DNA of 64,000 nt, taken from positions 2,358,617 to 2,422,616 of the forward strand of contig NW_006920412.1 in NCBI RefSeq assembly GCF_000344685.1. The letters run 5' to 3'. Shown here piece by piece: positions 1 to 11,763 of this stretch (positions within the stretch are counted from its first letter, which is position 1; each line of letters opens with the position of its first letter). The DNA comes from Gloeophyllum trabeum ATCC 11539 (lineage: Eukaryota > Basidiomycota > Agaricomycetes > Gloeophyllales > Gloeophyllaceae). The translations under genes were made by a program, and so were the position numbers. The notes beneath the pieces are model-generated. The model searched no databases. It was not told the DNA's origin and was given only the letters and a program-made list of their open reading frames with translations.

Positions 1-1009
1 TGGGACGCAGCCGGCGGTACTGGGCAAGGTTCATCATTCGTGTTATTGTCCGTGTTATTAGACACTGCGCAGTCCGCAGCGGGCGGGTCCGGCAACGACT
101 CCAAGTTGGACCGGTTGCACCTGGGGCACACCCAGGCTCGCGACCTATCGTACGTACGATTCAAGTCAATCAATAGCCCTGGCGAGATGATATAAATTAT
201 ACAAATCTCACAGTGCTGCCAAGCGCTTGCGTTCTGCTGGGGGATATTCCAACGAGCCTACACCAACTGCGGCCTGACCTTTGAGCGGAAAGAAACCCTG
301 CAGTCCGACAATAGCTGCAGGGGCGTTCAGTCCATGACCACCGACAGCACCAATCTGGGCCACCCACCTGTTCTCACTCCCCAAGCAGGCTGCCATAACT
401 CCTCATGATCTACACAAATGTCAGGGGCTGTCACTAGCACGCCACTCGATCACTCACAATTCGTAAAGCTTATGCAGATCTACAGACCGGGGTACTCGAT
501 AAGCTTCGACGTCACGCCATAAATGCCCAAAAGCATAGAACGTTCTGCGCACCTTCGTGTTCAGCTCGAACCGCCCGCTCGGGGTGAGCATCATGATTGA
601 CGGCGGGCGGAAGGGGTACTCGGGCGGGAGAAGGATGCGGAAGTGGTATAGCCCGCCTTCGAACTCGGTCCCCGGCGGCCCGCGCAGCGTGCAGTGCCAT
701 TCCTGTTGGCCCTTGCTGTTAGCATGAGGTACCGCTGCAGATGGGACAGGATATACGCACGAAGATGTCGTCCTAGCGAAGTGGGAAGAGGTTCTTGTTA
801 TCTCCCGCCGGTGACATTGGGATAAGGGACGTGCAGACGAACCTCGAGCGGGGCGGCGGAGTAGTCGGTAGAGGGATCGTTGGCTAGCTCACGGGCTTCC
901 TGCATAATCCTCTTGACGGCTATAGGGTGTGCATTCGGTCAATGCTTGCATGCTACTACCTCGGACAATGGAAGGACGCACCAGAGTTGTTCCTATTGAA
1001 TGTAGCCAT
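1..1009 (-). CDS. UBE2J/Ubc6-type ubiquitin-conjugating enzyme E2, 3' end cut by window
   Basis: Ubiquitin E2 of the ER-associated class (UBE2J1-like), which loads ubiquitin on a cysteine for ER-associated degradation. Exons on the minus strand: 982-1009, 843-919, 761-772 (12 nt, encoding DDIF), 553-702, 458-479, 368-409, 212-314 and 1-144. Joined, they read MATFNRNNSAVKRIMQEA, then EWHCTLRGPPGTEFEGG and LLPPEYPFRPPSIMMLTPSG. The active-site cysteine lies in ICISFTNYHEELWQPAW, the J-type replacement for the usual HPN context. AVGVGSLEYPPAERKRLAAL follows and matches the post-core part of J-type enzymes. The C-terminus, where a tail anchor is expected, lies outside the window. It is divergent from MRP10, with 249 bp between the start codons. 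The family assignment is firm; membrane anchoring is inferred from the family only. Confidence 0.9.
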
Positions 1010-1258
1010 CCTACAGATTGAGCCGACTGCAGTCCGCAGCTTGTAAAGAAGGTGATAGGAGATACAAGAAAGGTCGCCAGAGTCTTGAGCGAGAATGAGC
1101 ACCTGAGCGTTAGTTGGTAACTCTCACCTCAGCAGCAGCCACCAGACGTGGAAGTATGAAAGACGTGGGAAACCTGGTTCGGCACACCCCGACCAGGCCG
1201 TCATCTTTTCGGACTTGTGAGTGCAGTCTCAGCTTGCTGTCTCGAGCCCTCTGGCCAG

Positions 1259-1731
1259 ATGATTGTCAAGAAGCTCAAGGTTCGGCCGCGGAAGAGTAAG
1301 CAGCAGTGCTATGTGTTGTTTACGATATTCGCAAATGAACATGCTCTCGGTTGACAGACCCGCCGACGAACCTATGCGCTCCTGAGCTGGCTACGCTGCT
1401 GGGCTGCTGGGCCGCCTCGAACGACTATGGCTCGACGGAGAAGTGCAGAGAGGTGTCTCAGGCGTTATACGAGTGCATGCGGAACGCGGTATGTTTTCCG
1501 TAATTATGTGTGGACTCTATTCGGTTCCATCCCCTTCGCGTCCTGCCTGTGCACTGCAATTTGTTTTGCATTGCTGGGCACCATATGCGTTCATTTTTTT
1601 GACGTCTTCCACGACTTTCTCCCATGACGCCTTTGCTGACGTTCGCCGCCTCACCGCAGCCCATGAAAGGCAAGCAACATAGACCCACGATCAACTACCA
1701 CCTCGCCCGGCTCGGCAAGAACTTGAAATAG
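1259..1731 (+). CDS. MRP10: Mitochondrial small-subunit ribosomal protein Mrp10 (twin CX9C)
   Basis: Small CHCH-fold protein of the mitochondrial ribosome small subunit. Exons 1259-1295, 1358-1488 and 1660-1731 give 79 residues. The N-terminus is basic (MIVKKLKVRPRK). The twin CX9C motif is visible as CAPELATLLGC and CREVSQALYEC. The C-terminus KQHRPTINYHLARLGKNLK is the conserved Mrp10 tail. Phases agree at both junctions (A|AC, then in frame). CX9C proteins are usually imported through the MIA oxidative relay; that is family knowledge. The exons are too short to stand out as open frames and were found from the CX9C spacing. The 249 bp shared with the E2 gene probably hold both promoters. 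Confidence 0.9.
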
Positions 1732-2327
1732 ACTCGACTCGCCGGTAGCACCATCAAAAGCCTTTGGGGACGCTCGCGCTGCACCGGACGTCCGGTGGGG
1801 GAGGGGGGGGGGTTGCTATTATCATATTGCAGCGTCGAGGAGGGCAGGCCGTGGATATCGTACCATGCTGTAGTAAGAGAAACTATTGCTCTACGCACTG
1901 CCCACGCTGTATTTATGATGCTGCTTTCCTATATACAGCATCTACTCTATCGCGTCTCTGGCGCAGTAATGATCACTACCTATACAGCCCAGCCGGACGG
2001 CGCGTGTATTTTCCTCTCAAATTTTCAGAGATTTGACGGCGCTGTTCATGGCGCTGTTCTGGATTGTGAGCCATTCGGAATATAAGCTGGTATCTTTGAT
2101 ATTCTCCCCGCGCCACTTGTCTCGCATGTCTAGCTATGCTTCAGCATGCAAAGTATTCGGAATCGGTTCTATTTCCGGCGTCTGAAATGGGCGTCTACGT
2201 CGCCCAAATTAGCATCCGTAGTGCCTGGAGGCTGGACGAGTGAGAACGCCGTTCTCTCTGTTTGCTTCTCTCCATCCGCTCAACGACGGGCCCCCGCAGA
2301 TCCATCCCATCCTGTGCGCTCGTTGCA
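1732..2327. other. Intergenic, no gene seen
   Basis: Spacer between the MRP10 stop and the NYN gene start. It holds a G-rich run at about 1797-1812 (two G tracts split by one A). Short open frames here overlap each other on both strands and match nothing I recognise. Confidence 0.6.
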
Positions 2328-5300
2328 ATGACGAACCACGAGGATGTCGCTATATTCTGGGACTATGGTTCGTCGTCCTTACATCCTTTCTCTGTTCCGT
2401 GATTGATGCGCCCCCGCAATTACCCTGACCCGCCGACGTCGCATTGCAAACGCTGTCTCGCCTGAGCTAGAGAACTGTCGTCCCCCGTCAAGTGCTGCTG
2501 GCCATGAAACGGTGAATGGCATCCGTGGGATGGCGCATGAATTCGGAATTGTCACCACCTGGAAGGCGTACCTTGATCTGTCCGACCCGGCACCCGCACG
2601 TTCGCCCAACATCAGGTCGGAACTACAGTCCTCGGGCGTTTCGCTCGTCGACTGCCCGCGCAACGGGCGGAAGGACGTCGCCGACAAGATGATGATCGGT
2701 GCGTGAGTCCTCGTTACCCCCGGCAGTGTATTGCTTCGTGGTGCTCAGGATTGACTTGCATGTTAGTGGACATGGTGACATACGCGCTGGACAAGCCGCA
2801 GCCCGGGACCATAATCCTGATCTCGGGCGACAGGGACTTTGCATACGCAGTGTCGGTGCTGCGCATGCGCAAGTGGGCCGTCGTGGTCGTTATGCCCCAG
2901 GTCAACGGACACGACAGTATGAGATACACCGCCTCGGTCGTTCTCGACTGGGGTGCCTGTGTGACCGTGAAGTCAGACAAGCCCCGGCAGTCGAGGGCGC
3001 CTCCGGCCAGGCCCCGGTCGTTGACGGACTCCACCTTTACGGGCTCAACCTTAATCAAGTCTGACAGACGAACGGATGCGCCTCTTGAGAGACTTGGTCC
3101 TACTGGAGACGCACCCATCACATCATGTCTTGTCCGTGAAGAAATGGAGAGTTGCATTACAACACTTTCCAGATTCGCGCCTCGATTGCGGGAATTATCA
3201 CAACCCCTGGCTTATGCGGGGTGTACCTCGAGTCATACTGCTTCAATCATGCAGTCCAAGGATGCGCAACCCTCGGACTCATGTAATTCCGTAGCCGCCG
3301 GGGAGGAAGTGCCAGCCCATACAAAGACTTTCGCAAACAAATCTGTCGAAACTACCCGGCGGCTCTTTGAAACTTTGGGCGTGCAAACGCCTGAGAGTTT
3401 TCGATATGACCTTGTGCGCAATTCCGAATGGATGTCGACACCCATGGTAGAGCGGGATGATGGCATCGGTGATTGCACGCCATCAAGTGGCGGCTTCTCT
3501 CCCCGTGCAGATTCAGACTTCGCTCGCATCGAGGACAGCCCGCGGTCTCGAGCGAATTACATGAGTTGGCTTGACGGGTATGAGGAAGAGGTCGCACCAT
3601 CACAGACGGTGACGGCAGTTCCGTCGTCACCCAGTTGTAAAGTCACATTCGTGGGCTGGTCATCTGACGACGAACACACTCAGGATTCTCTAGATCGACG
3701 GGAAACCCCCCAGTCAAGCGAAGGATTGACTGCCACGAAGGACATGCTGACAATCGCTGCAGATTACTGTGGCAACCGACGTGCGGAAAGTGGTCCATCG
3801 ACACCCCTCAGTGTGGTACCTCAGCGCCCCCTTTTTGTGTCGAAACCATTCCAAGGACCACTCATCGGCTCATTATCAGCACCAGTCTCGCCAACAAGGG
3901 AGAGCCCATTGCCGCGCTGTATTCTGACAGTAGATGCAGAGAAATCTGCCCCTCCGCCTCCGCGAGCTCCGGATGACATACCACTAAGCACCAAATCTGA
4001 TGATCACATAGGTACGCAGAACCCGTATTCATCGAAGGTTCTGGAGGAGGATTGACAATCCGACGTCTATCTATTAGCCCATTCTGCGACGTCCCCTCCC
4101 AAGGATCTACGCGACAGTGATGCTGATCTACCCCGTGCGAATGTCCAGGTGCAAGAGGAGGCTACTGTACCTGCTCGGTTCAAACCTTTGGTTGACCTTC
4201 TGCAGAAATTGGAGCTGTCTGGGCACAGGCGCCCCACGCTAGCTATGGTGGGTGAGCAAATGAAGAACAAGAGTGCTGTGTACCTGGCGGCTGGTGTTGG
4301 TAGGCTGAAGGACTATGTTAACTTAGCACATCAGGCTGGGATTGTCGACGCAGGGGGTCCGTCAAAAGGTGGTGAGTGGGTGGGATTGCCCGCGGCCAAG
4401 AGGGGCCCCGAGTCGGCATCATCAGCCGTAGGGATGATGGCTCCGTTGTCACCTGGCGGTAAAGCCGTATCTGTGAGGTTGGCGTTTGGAGGAGGGACCA
4501 AATCTGATGACTACACGGGTAAGCGGAACCTGATATCCGCCGAACTTTCTGGATAGGTATTGACAGTCCAACGTTCGGCTATTAGCCCCTTCTACGACTT
4601 CAACTCTCAAGGCTTCACATGACAATCATTGTGATCTACCCTGTGCAAAGGACCAGGTACCAGAGGCTCCTATAGTACCTGTCCATTTCAAGCCTTTGGT
4701 TGCGCTCCTGGAAAAATTGCAACTGTCTGGCCTCAAACGCCCTATGCTAAGTCAGGTAGGATGCCAAATGGAAAACAAGCTCGCTGCATACGAAGGGTCC
4801 GGCGTCAAAAGGCTGAAGGACTACGTGGTTTTGGCTCAGAAGGCGGGCATAGTAGAGATAGGGGGACCCTCATGTGGGGGTGAATGGGTCGCATTGACCG
4901 CGGCTTGTAACGGTAAGAAGTCAGCACGCTCAGCTATAGGGACGTCAGCACCCGGTAGTAAAGTCACTTCTATGGGCCGGGCCCTCGGGGAAGAAAGGAA
5001 TCAGGATACTCCGGATCGGCGGGAAATACCTCAATCCAGCGCTGTATCGAGAATCATGTCGACACCACCTGCGGATTATCGCCACCGCTATATGACAAGT
5101 GGCCCATCGACACACTCCTCCGTCTTCTCTGAGTCGAGCATCTCCAATGCACTTGAAGGAGACTCGAACCGCCCGATTTCAGCACCAGTCATGCCGAAGG
5201 AAAGCTCGGCGGACTTTGCTCTGATGGTAAATGTGGAGATGTTTGCCACTGCTCCGTCTTCGCCAGTTCAGGCTCAGACACTGCTGAGCACCAGACTCAG

Positions 5301-5727
5301 GGATGATCACATAGGTAAGCAGATTTCACTGTAACTGAAGGGTCTGGATGAACATTGACATTTCAGCGTTTGTCTATTAGCTCCTTCTACGACGACCTCT
5401 CCCAAGGCCCCACTCGACAATCATGCTGAGATACCATGTGCGAAAGATCAGGCACCGCAAGCTGTAGTACCTGCCCACTTCAAAGTCCTGATTGACATCC
5501 TGGCAAATCAGCATCTGGCTGGGATCAACCGTCCTTCACTGGGTTTGACAGAATACATGTTGAGAACCAAGGGTTTCGTGTATGAAGGAGCAGGTATAAG
5601 CACGCTCAAGGACTATCTGGATCTAGCGCAGAAGGCAGGTGTGGTAGAGATGGGTATCCTTCCTGGTGGTCGCGATTGCGTGACATTGACAGCCGCCTGG
5701 TGGCCTCGGGGTGAGAAGTATTCGTAG
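2328..5727 (+). CDS. NYN-domain putative RNase with three tandem OST-HTH/LOTUS domains
   Basis: Predicted PIN-like RNA nuclease fused to RNA-binding OST-HTH domains, a MARF1/limkain-like architecture. Exons 2328-2367, 2471-2698, 2767-4011, 4078-4518, 4586-5314 and 5381-5727 give 1009 residues. The NYN domain (about residues 6-190) starts VAIFWDYENCRPPSS and continues DCPRNGRKDVADKMMIVDM and IILISGDRDFAYAVSVL. The acidic positions expected for metal binding (WDYEN, GRKDVAD, GDRDF) are all present, so it looks catalytically competent. About 310 low-complexity, Ser/Pro-rich residues follow. Three OST-HTH repeats lie near residues 537-612, 686-757 and 928-1000, each with the pattern F-K-L...LKDYV-LA-AGIV...GG-WV-L. 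The third is the most diverged. All introns are phase 1. Fungal NYN/OST-HTH proteins are mostly uncharacterised; an RNA-decay role is inferred. Confidence 0.88.
3640..5727 (+). repeat. Tandem duplication of exon-plus-intron modules in the NYN gene
   Basis: Three related modules follow each other. Each has a Ser/Pro linker ending in a DDHI or DDYT motif, a phase-1 intron, a second linker beginning with A then S/T-rich residues, and one OST-HTH domain. The introns at 4012-4077, 4519-4585 and 5315-5380 are 66, 67 and 66 nt. They share a TTGACA core and a CTATTAG acceptor, so introns and exons were copied together. Linkers in exons 3 and 5 are also alike (DRRETPQSSEG against DRREIPQSSAV, then SGPSTP against SGPSTH). 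The linker of exon 4 is shortened, which looks like an internal deletion. Confidence 0.85.
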
Positions 5728-6274
5728 TACCATCATTACTAGCCTCCGTTTTTCCACGCTTTATGCCCACCTCCTACTCGTATTTCAAAGAAGAGCCTGA
5801 ACTTAGCCGAGGCTATGTGGTCCACCGATTGACTGCCTGCGACATACATTCTCCATATGAAAGCCGAGTACTTCAGATTGTTACAATAGAAACAACCCTG
5901 CTTTACCGGTGGAACTAACGAAGCAGGTTTCTCTGTGAGGGAGACTCTTACGCCAGCTGGATTAGACACGTCTAAGGACCGCGGTGAGAAACCATCGGGA
6001 CGTTTGTGAGTGCAGTGCAATACGCATGTCAGTTCATTTACATCGATGCACTCCGCTGGAGGTTGGGAGCAGGAATATGGGACATCGTTCTGAGGTCGCA
6101 TGAACTTGAAGTTTAGCTAAATCCGAGCATGACGGAAGAGCCTGAATCGGGAACCATGCATATCCATCCGCGAACGACTGGAAGTTGAATTGGATGGAGC
6201 ATCGCTCACCTGTCTGTAAACCTTTACGATAGAGAGAGGTGCTTTATCAGCAGGCACCGCACACATACCGCTAT
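5728..6274. other. Intergenic, no gene seen
   Basis: Region 3' of the NYN gene. A 120-codon open frame on the minus strand (5739-6101) has no recognisable motif and is probably chance. Nothing else stands out. Confidence 0.5.
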
Positions 6275-6780
6275 GGAGCAGGAGAATGCACCGCCGAAGT
6301 ACGCGAGCGGGATGCCCGCATGTTTCTATGAAGGAGAAATGCTGGGCACTGAACGCTAATCCTGATTTGTTGAAATATCAGCACCGTGAAGGTCAGGAAG
6401 CCCATGGCACGCAGTAACTGACAGTAATCATCTCTCACGACACCCGAGGGCCGAGGAGTACCTACAGACGCGCTGCATATTCTGCATCATCTGGTTGGGT
6501 AGATCGAGAATGAGCTCGAGAGTAGTCAATCAGTGTCCTGGCAGCTCAATCAAAGATGATAAGCCCAACACATGCGTACCACTTGCTTCGGGCAGGCAGG
6601 ACGTCGCAGACTGCATGATCAAGCTGTGCATGCATATGCCGGTTGGCCCTGTTTCATACAGTAATTGCGGTGGATAGACACTGGCAGTTGCGGGTTCGCG
6701 GACTCGGACTCGTCAACGATGAAGGGAGAGCGATGTGCGTTGCCCAATCTCGGGGCGCGAAGGAAAACGTTCCGTACCCA
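6275..6780 (+). pseudogene. Possible decayed NYN-domain copy
   Basis: Fragments resemble the second and third exons of the NYN gene just upstream. After an acceptor-like CAG at about 6281-6283 the frame reads ENAPPKYASG, compared with ENCRPPSSAAG in the intact gene. At about 6590-6625 the frame reads SGRQDVADCMI, compared with NGRKDVADKMMI. A short DRHW stretch near 6675 sits where GDRDF would fall. Stops and frame changes lie between the fragments, and no OST-HTH part is seen. Most simply this is a degraded paralogue, but it rests on short matches and could be chance. Confidence 0.35.
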
Positions 6781-7220
6781 AGAAGCCTTCTGGCACGTGG
6801 TCGACGCGACAAGTTGCTGTGGTTCGAGCGGCGGACCCGCGCACCAACCTGACTGCTGTGGCCGAGACCAGCACAACGTCAGCATCAGACGCAGAACCTA
6901 GTGCCGGTCAAATTCACGAACCTGACAATTAACCAAGGCCTCAGTAGTCCGCAATGATATCTGTCAAATCTGTCTTACGGTGTCTTTCCACGCCATGTCA
7001 GGCAGCCACAAAATGAATTCCTCACGACCCTATTTGCCTTCTCTCCAGGCAACGCGTCTATTCACCGCTTCTCTGTCTGAAGGATCCGTGATCCTTCTCC
7101 ATATTCTGAGAAGACGTGTAGGAGTACTATCTTACCGATTCCCTGCGATAACTGCAGCTGGACCGGGACTTACAAAAGCCCCCCACTAACAGAGGGTAAG
7201 GCTCGTGCTTCTCCCTCTTC
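6781..7220. other. Upstream region of SLC26 gene
   Basis: No gene seen. Probably the promoter and 5' UTR of the SLC26 gene. It contains pyrimidine-rich stretches just before the start codon but no clear TATA box. Confidence 0.4.
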
Positions 7221-9954
7221 ATGGCTGCCGCAACTATTAAACTAGGAAAGCGGATTATAGGCTACCCAGAGGAGAGGGTGCCAGTCATATCCGTCCAGGA
7301 ATGGGCGGACAAAACCTTCACCGATCCACTACACACCGTAGGTCGTTCCTCGCTGTTTTTGGCAAGTCCTCATTGCTTTCGCTAGCTCCTGCAATATCTG
7401 AGCAGCCTTTTCCCCATCATTGGATGGGCATCTCGCTATAGTGAGTCGCTGACTTTTAAGGGCCCAACGGCCCTAACCATTGTCTGCAGACCTCGGATGG
7501 GCGAGCGGTGATGTCGTCGCCGGTCTGACAGTCGGCCTGGTCCTTGTCCCTCAAAGCATGTCCTACGCGCAGGTAGTTAGACGACATACTCCGATGGGCT
7601 CAGGCTAATAACAATTAGATCGCAACGCTTCCACCTGAATACGGCCTCTATTCTTCCTTCGTCGGCGTGCTGATATATTGCGTGAGTTCCACATTGATGG
7701 AGACGATTATAAGTCTGACTCGTGGTTCTGCTTAGTTTTTCGCAACTTCGAAAGACGTGTCTATCGGACCTGTCGCCGTTATGTCGCTTACCGTCTCGCA
7801 AATAATCAGGTTTGTAAACGAACATCACCCCGACGAATGGAGTGGACCCCAGATTGCTACTACCGTTGCATTCATATGCGGATTTATTGTGCTTGGTCTT
7901 GGTCTACTGCGCCTGGGCTGGTTAGTGGAATTTATACCAGCACCTGCGGTCAGTGGCTTTATGACTGGCTCGGCCATAAACATCGTCTCCGGCCAAGTTC
8001 CTGGCCTGATGGGAATCACAGGCTTTGAGTGAGTGGTCGTGCCCCTTCCCTCCCATTCGCGTGATAACAGCCACTATTTTTGTAGTACTCGAGCGGCAAC
8101 ATACAAAGTAATAATAGATACCCTCAAGGGCCTCCCGAGGACCAAACTTGACGCTGCCTTCGGGTTGACTGCTTTGGTCTCGTTGTATATTATTCGCTTT
8201 GTCCTGGAGCGTCTGTCACATCGATATCCAAGAAGGGGTGAGTTATGACTTTCAGGCGTATATTTGGTCAAAACTGACCAGTTTCCAAATAAGCCCGCCT
8301 ATTTTTTTTCATCTCGGTCATGCGAAACGGTCTGGTCATCATTATATTGACAATAGCATCCTGGCTCTACACACGGCACAGAAGAAGTGCGCATGGGACT
8401 TACCCAATCAAGATTTTGGGCACTGTCCCCCGAGGATTCAAGCACATTGGGCAGCCGATCATAGACAAGAAATTGATCAGCGTCCTTGCGCCTGAATTAC
8501 CTGTGGCGACAATCATCCTTCTTCTCGAGCACATCGCCATATCAAAATGTGAGCTTGTGCATTTCTTGCCAGGATGTACAAGTATTTATGAGACTTCACA
8601 TAGCTTTTGGCAGAGTGAATGGGTACAAGATCAACCCCAATCAGGAATTGATCGCTATCGGTGTAACTAACACCATTGGTACGGTCTTCGGAGCATATCC
8701 TGCGACAGGATCGTTCTCTCGCTCTGCCCTCCAGTCAAAGTCGGGTTCCCGGTCTCCCGCTGCAGGTCTTTTCAGTGCCATCGTGGTCATAGTGGCGTTG
8801 TATGGCCTAACACCTGCCTTCTACTGGATTCCCACTGCCGCCCTCTCGGCCGTCATCATTCACGCAGTCGCAGATCTGGTAGCGTCACCCAAGCAGGTGT
8901 ACTCCTTCTGGCGGGTATCACCCTTGGAGTTCGTTATCTGGTTGGCAGCGGTGTTAACCACCGTATTCTCGACCATCGAGAACGGGATATACGCCTCCAT
9001 TGCGGCTTCGCTCGTCCTCTTGCTCGTGCGCGTGGCGCGCCCTCGTGGGCACTTCCTCGGCAAGATAACGGTCCACGCTGACGATAAGTCAAGAGAGGTT
9101 TATGTCCCACTCAAGCCTGATAGCGGGGTGATGAACCCGCATATGAAGGTCCACCCACCTGCGCCCGGCGTTGTGCTTTACCGGTTCGAGGAGAGCTATC
9201 TGTATCCCAACTCTTCACTGGTGAATGACGCCATTGTCGACTTTGTCAAGCAGCGCACGCGGCGGGGGAAGGACATGTCCAGTATCAAGGCTAGTGATCG
9301 GCCGTGGAACGATCCTGGACCAGCCAATGGAGGTGCAGATGATTCGCAGGACGACAAGAAGCCTGTGGTGCGAGCAGTAGTCCTTGACTTCTCCGCGGTG
9401 TATGTGATTCATATCAGTTTCGAGGCGGGCCCCTCTAACCATACGTTGTTCTGTCAGCTCTCACATCGACACTACGGGTGTCCAATCCTTACTTGATACT
9501 CGAGTAGAGGTCGAGAGATGGGCAGACGGACCAGTAGAGGTGAGTCATAGAGTCCGCCGAACAAGTATTCGCTAACACCCTACTTTAGTTCCACTTCGCA
9601 TGCATTCTGTCGCCCTGGATCCGTCGAGCTTTGATCGCCGCTGGTTTTGGCACTGGTACTCCGTCTGCGAAGCTGCCTCAAGAAATCGCACCCGTGGTAC
9701 CCGACCATGACGGCTACCTGTCATCTGAGTACAAGACTCACAGAGACAGGAAAGTCGACCCAGAGGTCGGGACTGAGACGCCGCGCACTGTCAGTTCCGA
9801 TATCACAGACGAAAGTCTAGGATATGCTCACGGCAAAGACGCCGGGCCTCTCGTGCCCTCTGCAACCCCCTTCTTCCACTTCGACCTGGCAGCAGCGGTT
9901 CGTGCAGCTGAAAGCGGCGTTAACCATGAGCCTACCTTGGGAGATACGGATTGA
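7221..9954 (+). CDS. SLC26/SulP anion (sulfate) transporter, copy 1
   Basis: Multi-pass SulP permease with a C-terminal STAS domain, expected in the plasma or an internal membrane to move sulfate or a related anion. Exons 7221-7337, 7386-7440, 7490-7572, 7619-7681, 7736-8028, 8086-8237, 8294-8548, 8604-9399, 9458-9539 and 9589-9954 give 753 residues. SulP signatures are present: LVLVPQSMSYAQIATLPPEY, DVSIGPVAVMSLTVSQ, FIPAPAVSGFMTGSAIN and AYPATGSFSRSALQSKSG. The STAS part contains VLDFSAV followed by SHIDTTGVQSLLDTR. The tail ends in an acidic, Ser/Thr-rich segment. Its paralogue lies 4.3 kb away on the other strand with nearly the same exon layout. The substrate cannot be told from sequence. 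Confidence 0.92.
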
Positions 9955-10111
9955 TTTTGTGCGACGAAACCGTCCCGAATATTTATACGATCGCCAACGA
10001 CATGTAGAATATAGATGATGTACTGTGATGTATTTTACGACTCATCCATGTAGCAGCTAGAGAACAGCAGAGGCTGTAATACAATAGCCATCGACGAAAC
10101 CGCGACCATGG

Positions 10112-11278
10112 TCAGTCTAAGGTAGTCCAGACACGTATTGTATCTTCGTTATCCTCCAGCGCCTCCACGAGCTCCGATATCGAATTGGTCAGTGACTCGT
10201 CAGCTTCCTCGCCAGGTTCCGTAGGAACATAAACTAATTCGCTTTCCAGGAGCTCTCGATATTTGCCCGGTGCCGTGGCAGCGGACGCTACCTTCGATAG
10301 CACGTTCGGCGGACAAGTGAACTGCGATGGGGGCTCGTGAGTTGATGGCTATCCTGCGATCAAGTCAGGCACTAACCTCGACTTCGACTGTGCTGTCTGA
10401 TGAATCTACGGTCTCGAAGTCCTCCGCACCGGCTTCCAGCGCAGTCTCGATAAGCTGTTCCACGCGCTCTTCGTGGTCTTTTCCCTTATCTAACGCCACT
10501 CGGACGCGGCCCTTTTTCGCGAACATGAAGCTCACTGGTGCAAAACGGCCACTGATTCGGGGTTTAGTATGTGCGAGGAACGGAGGAAAGGATTGGCGAG
10601 CATACTTGTGATCGTTTAGTATCTCACGTAACGCGTGCAGTGTCCGGTTCGCATTGTCTGTTAGACACTCTCTTCATACGATGGATAACTTTGCATGTCA
10701 GCAATGGACTTACTCACATTAGGATTCCAACGGAGCCGTGCGCCATTGCCTCGTACATTAGTTGACTGCTCCCTTTGTCCTTGCTGCCGGAAGCCTAGAG
10801 CCGGTAGGTAAAGAATCCATCTCAACGAGACAGGCCTACGCACTCTAGCCAGTGCCTTCTCTACGTTGTCTTTAGGGACGCCATTGGCCTTGGCTGCCTT
10901 GAGTACGGCGGCAAGACTAGCGTTCTTCTCGGGATCGGTGGACCCACCACCTATCACGAGATCAGTCTACTGACAGAGAAGTGGCTTTCAATGCATACTT
11001 CTCACTGCCACGACAATATCCTATCCTGATAAACATTAGCCAGGAGGGTAACAGGGCGGAAGTAATGAACATACGCGGCTGATCTTGCTATAGACAGCAG
11101 ACTTCTTCAAGTCATTAGCGCCTTTCTTCTCTTTAATTTTAGACCACTATGAGATAGGATTAGTTTCTTGCAGCATGTAGTAGCGACAGCAAACAACTTT
11201 ATTGTGGCCAGAGAACCGGACTGCCGAGCTGCAGAAGGTCCGTCGAGGTAGTACCAGCCGTAGATGTGAGAGGATCAT
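10112..11278 (-). CDS. TACO1: TACO1/YebC-family mitochondrial translation factor
   Basis: YebC/TACO1 protein; the family promotes translation of mitochondrial COX1 or relieves ribosome stalling. Exons 11198-11278, 11075-11146, 10999-11020, 10844-10950, 10718-10794, 10606-10671, 10377-10551 and 10112-10321 give 269 residues. The N-terminus MILSHLRLVLPRRTFCSSAV is basic and lacks acids, as a mitochondrial presequence would. The family core follows: SGHNKWSKIKEKKGAND, DIVVAVRSGGSTDPEKN, NGVPKDNVEKALAR and MYEAMAHGSVGI. The C-terminal half carries a ValThr-rich acidic segment typical of the family. It ends 157 bp from the SLC26 gene in convergent orientation and is divergent from the MFS gene. 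Confidence 0.92.
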
Positions 11279-11763
11279 GGCAGGCGACATATATTAGCTA
11301 GCCGAATGTTGCCCAGCAGACTCTCCTTAGTCGATCCACGATGCGCCTGTACGGGCAAGCACAACACTTGGAATGTTTTGAGGCGTTCCTCTGGGACGCC
11401 GTGGAATGATCGTCGCGGCCGAGAAAGGATACAGCGGCAGTAATTAGTGGCAAGGCACGTGACGCCTACGCGCTTTCGGTAGAGCTGTTGCGCTTTACGC
11501 TCTTCCGGTGTGACGATCATGACTGCAGCTCCCGCTGACATCCAGGGCGGCGTGGATAGAATGGGCAGGGACGCGCTAATGTCGGAGGGGCATTTTGACG
11601 CTCAGTCAGGCTTGGCTTATCTCTGGGGCCCATATAAGCCTGCTGCACCTCGAAATTTCTGTTTACGGAGTTCGAGGTGAGTCTACGGACGCACCACATC
11701 CGACCTAAAGTACTCAATTGTAGTCTCCTTTGTTAGCTTGGTTTGGTACTCACGTAGAGTAAA
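11279..11763. other. Divergent intergenic region TACO1/MFS
   Basis: 485 bp between two start codons pointing away from each other, so it should hold both promoters. Open frames on the minus strand (11275-11541, 11517-11717) have no recognised domain and overlap the TACO1 start. Confidence 0.5.

Noticed and set aside
1797..1812. G-run as a G-quadruplex promoter element
   Set aside because: Only two G tracts separated by one A; not the four tracts needed.
11275..11717. Minus-strand frames between TACO1 and MFS
   Set aside because: They lie in the divergent promoter region, have no recognised sequence and cannot be joined to TACO1 in phase.
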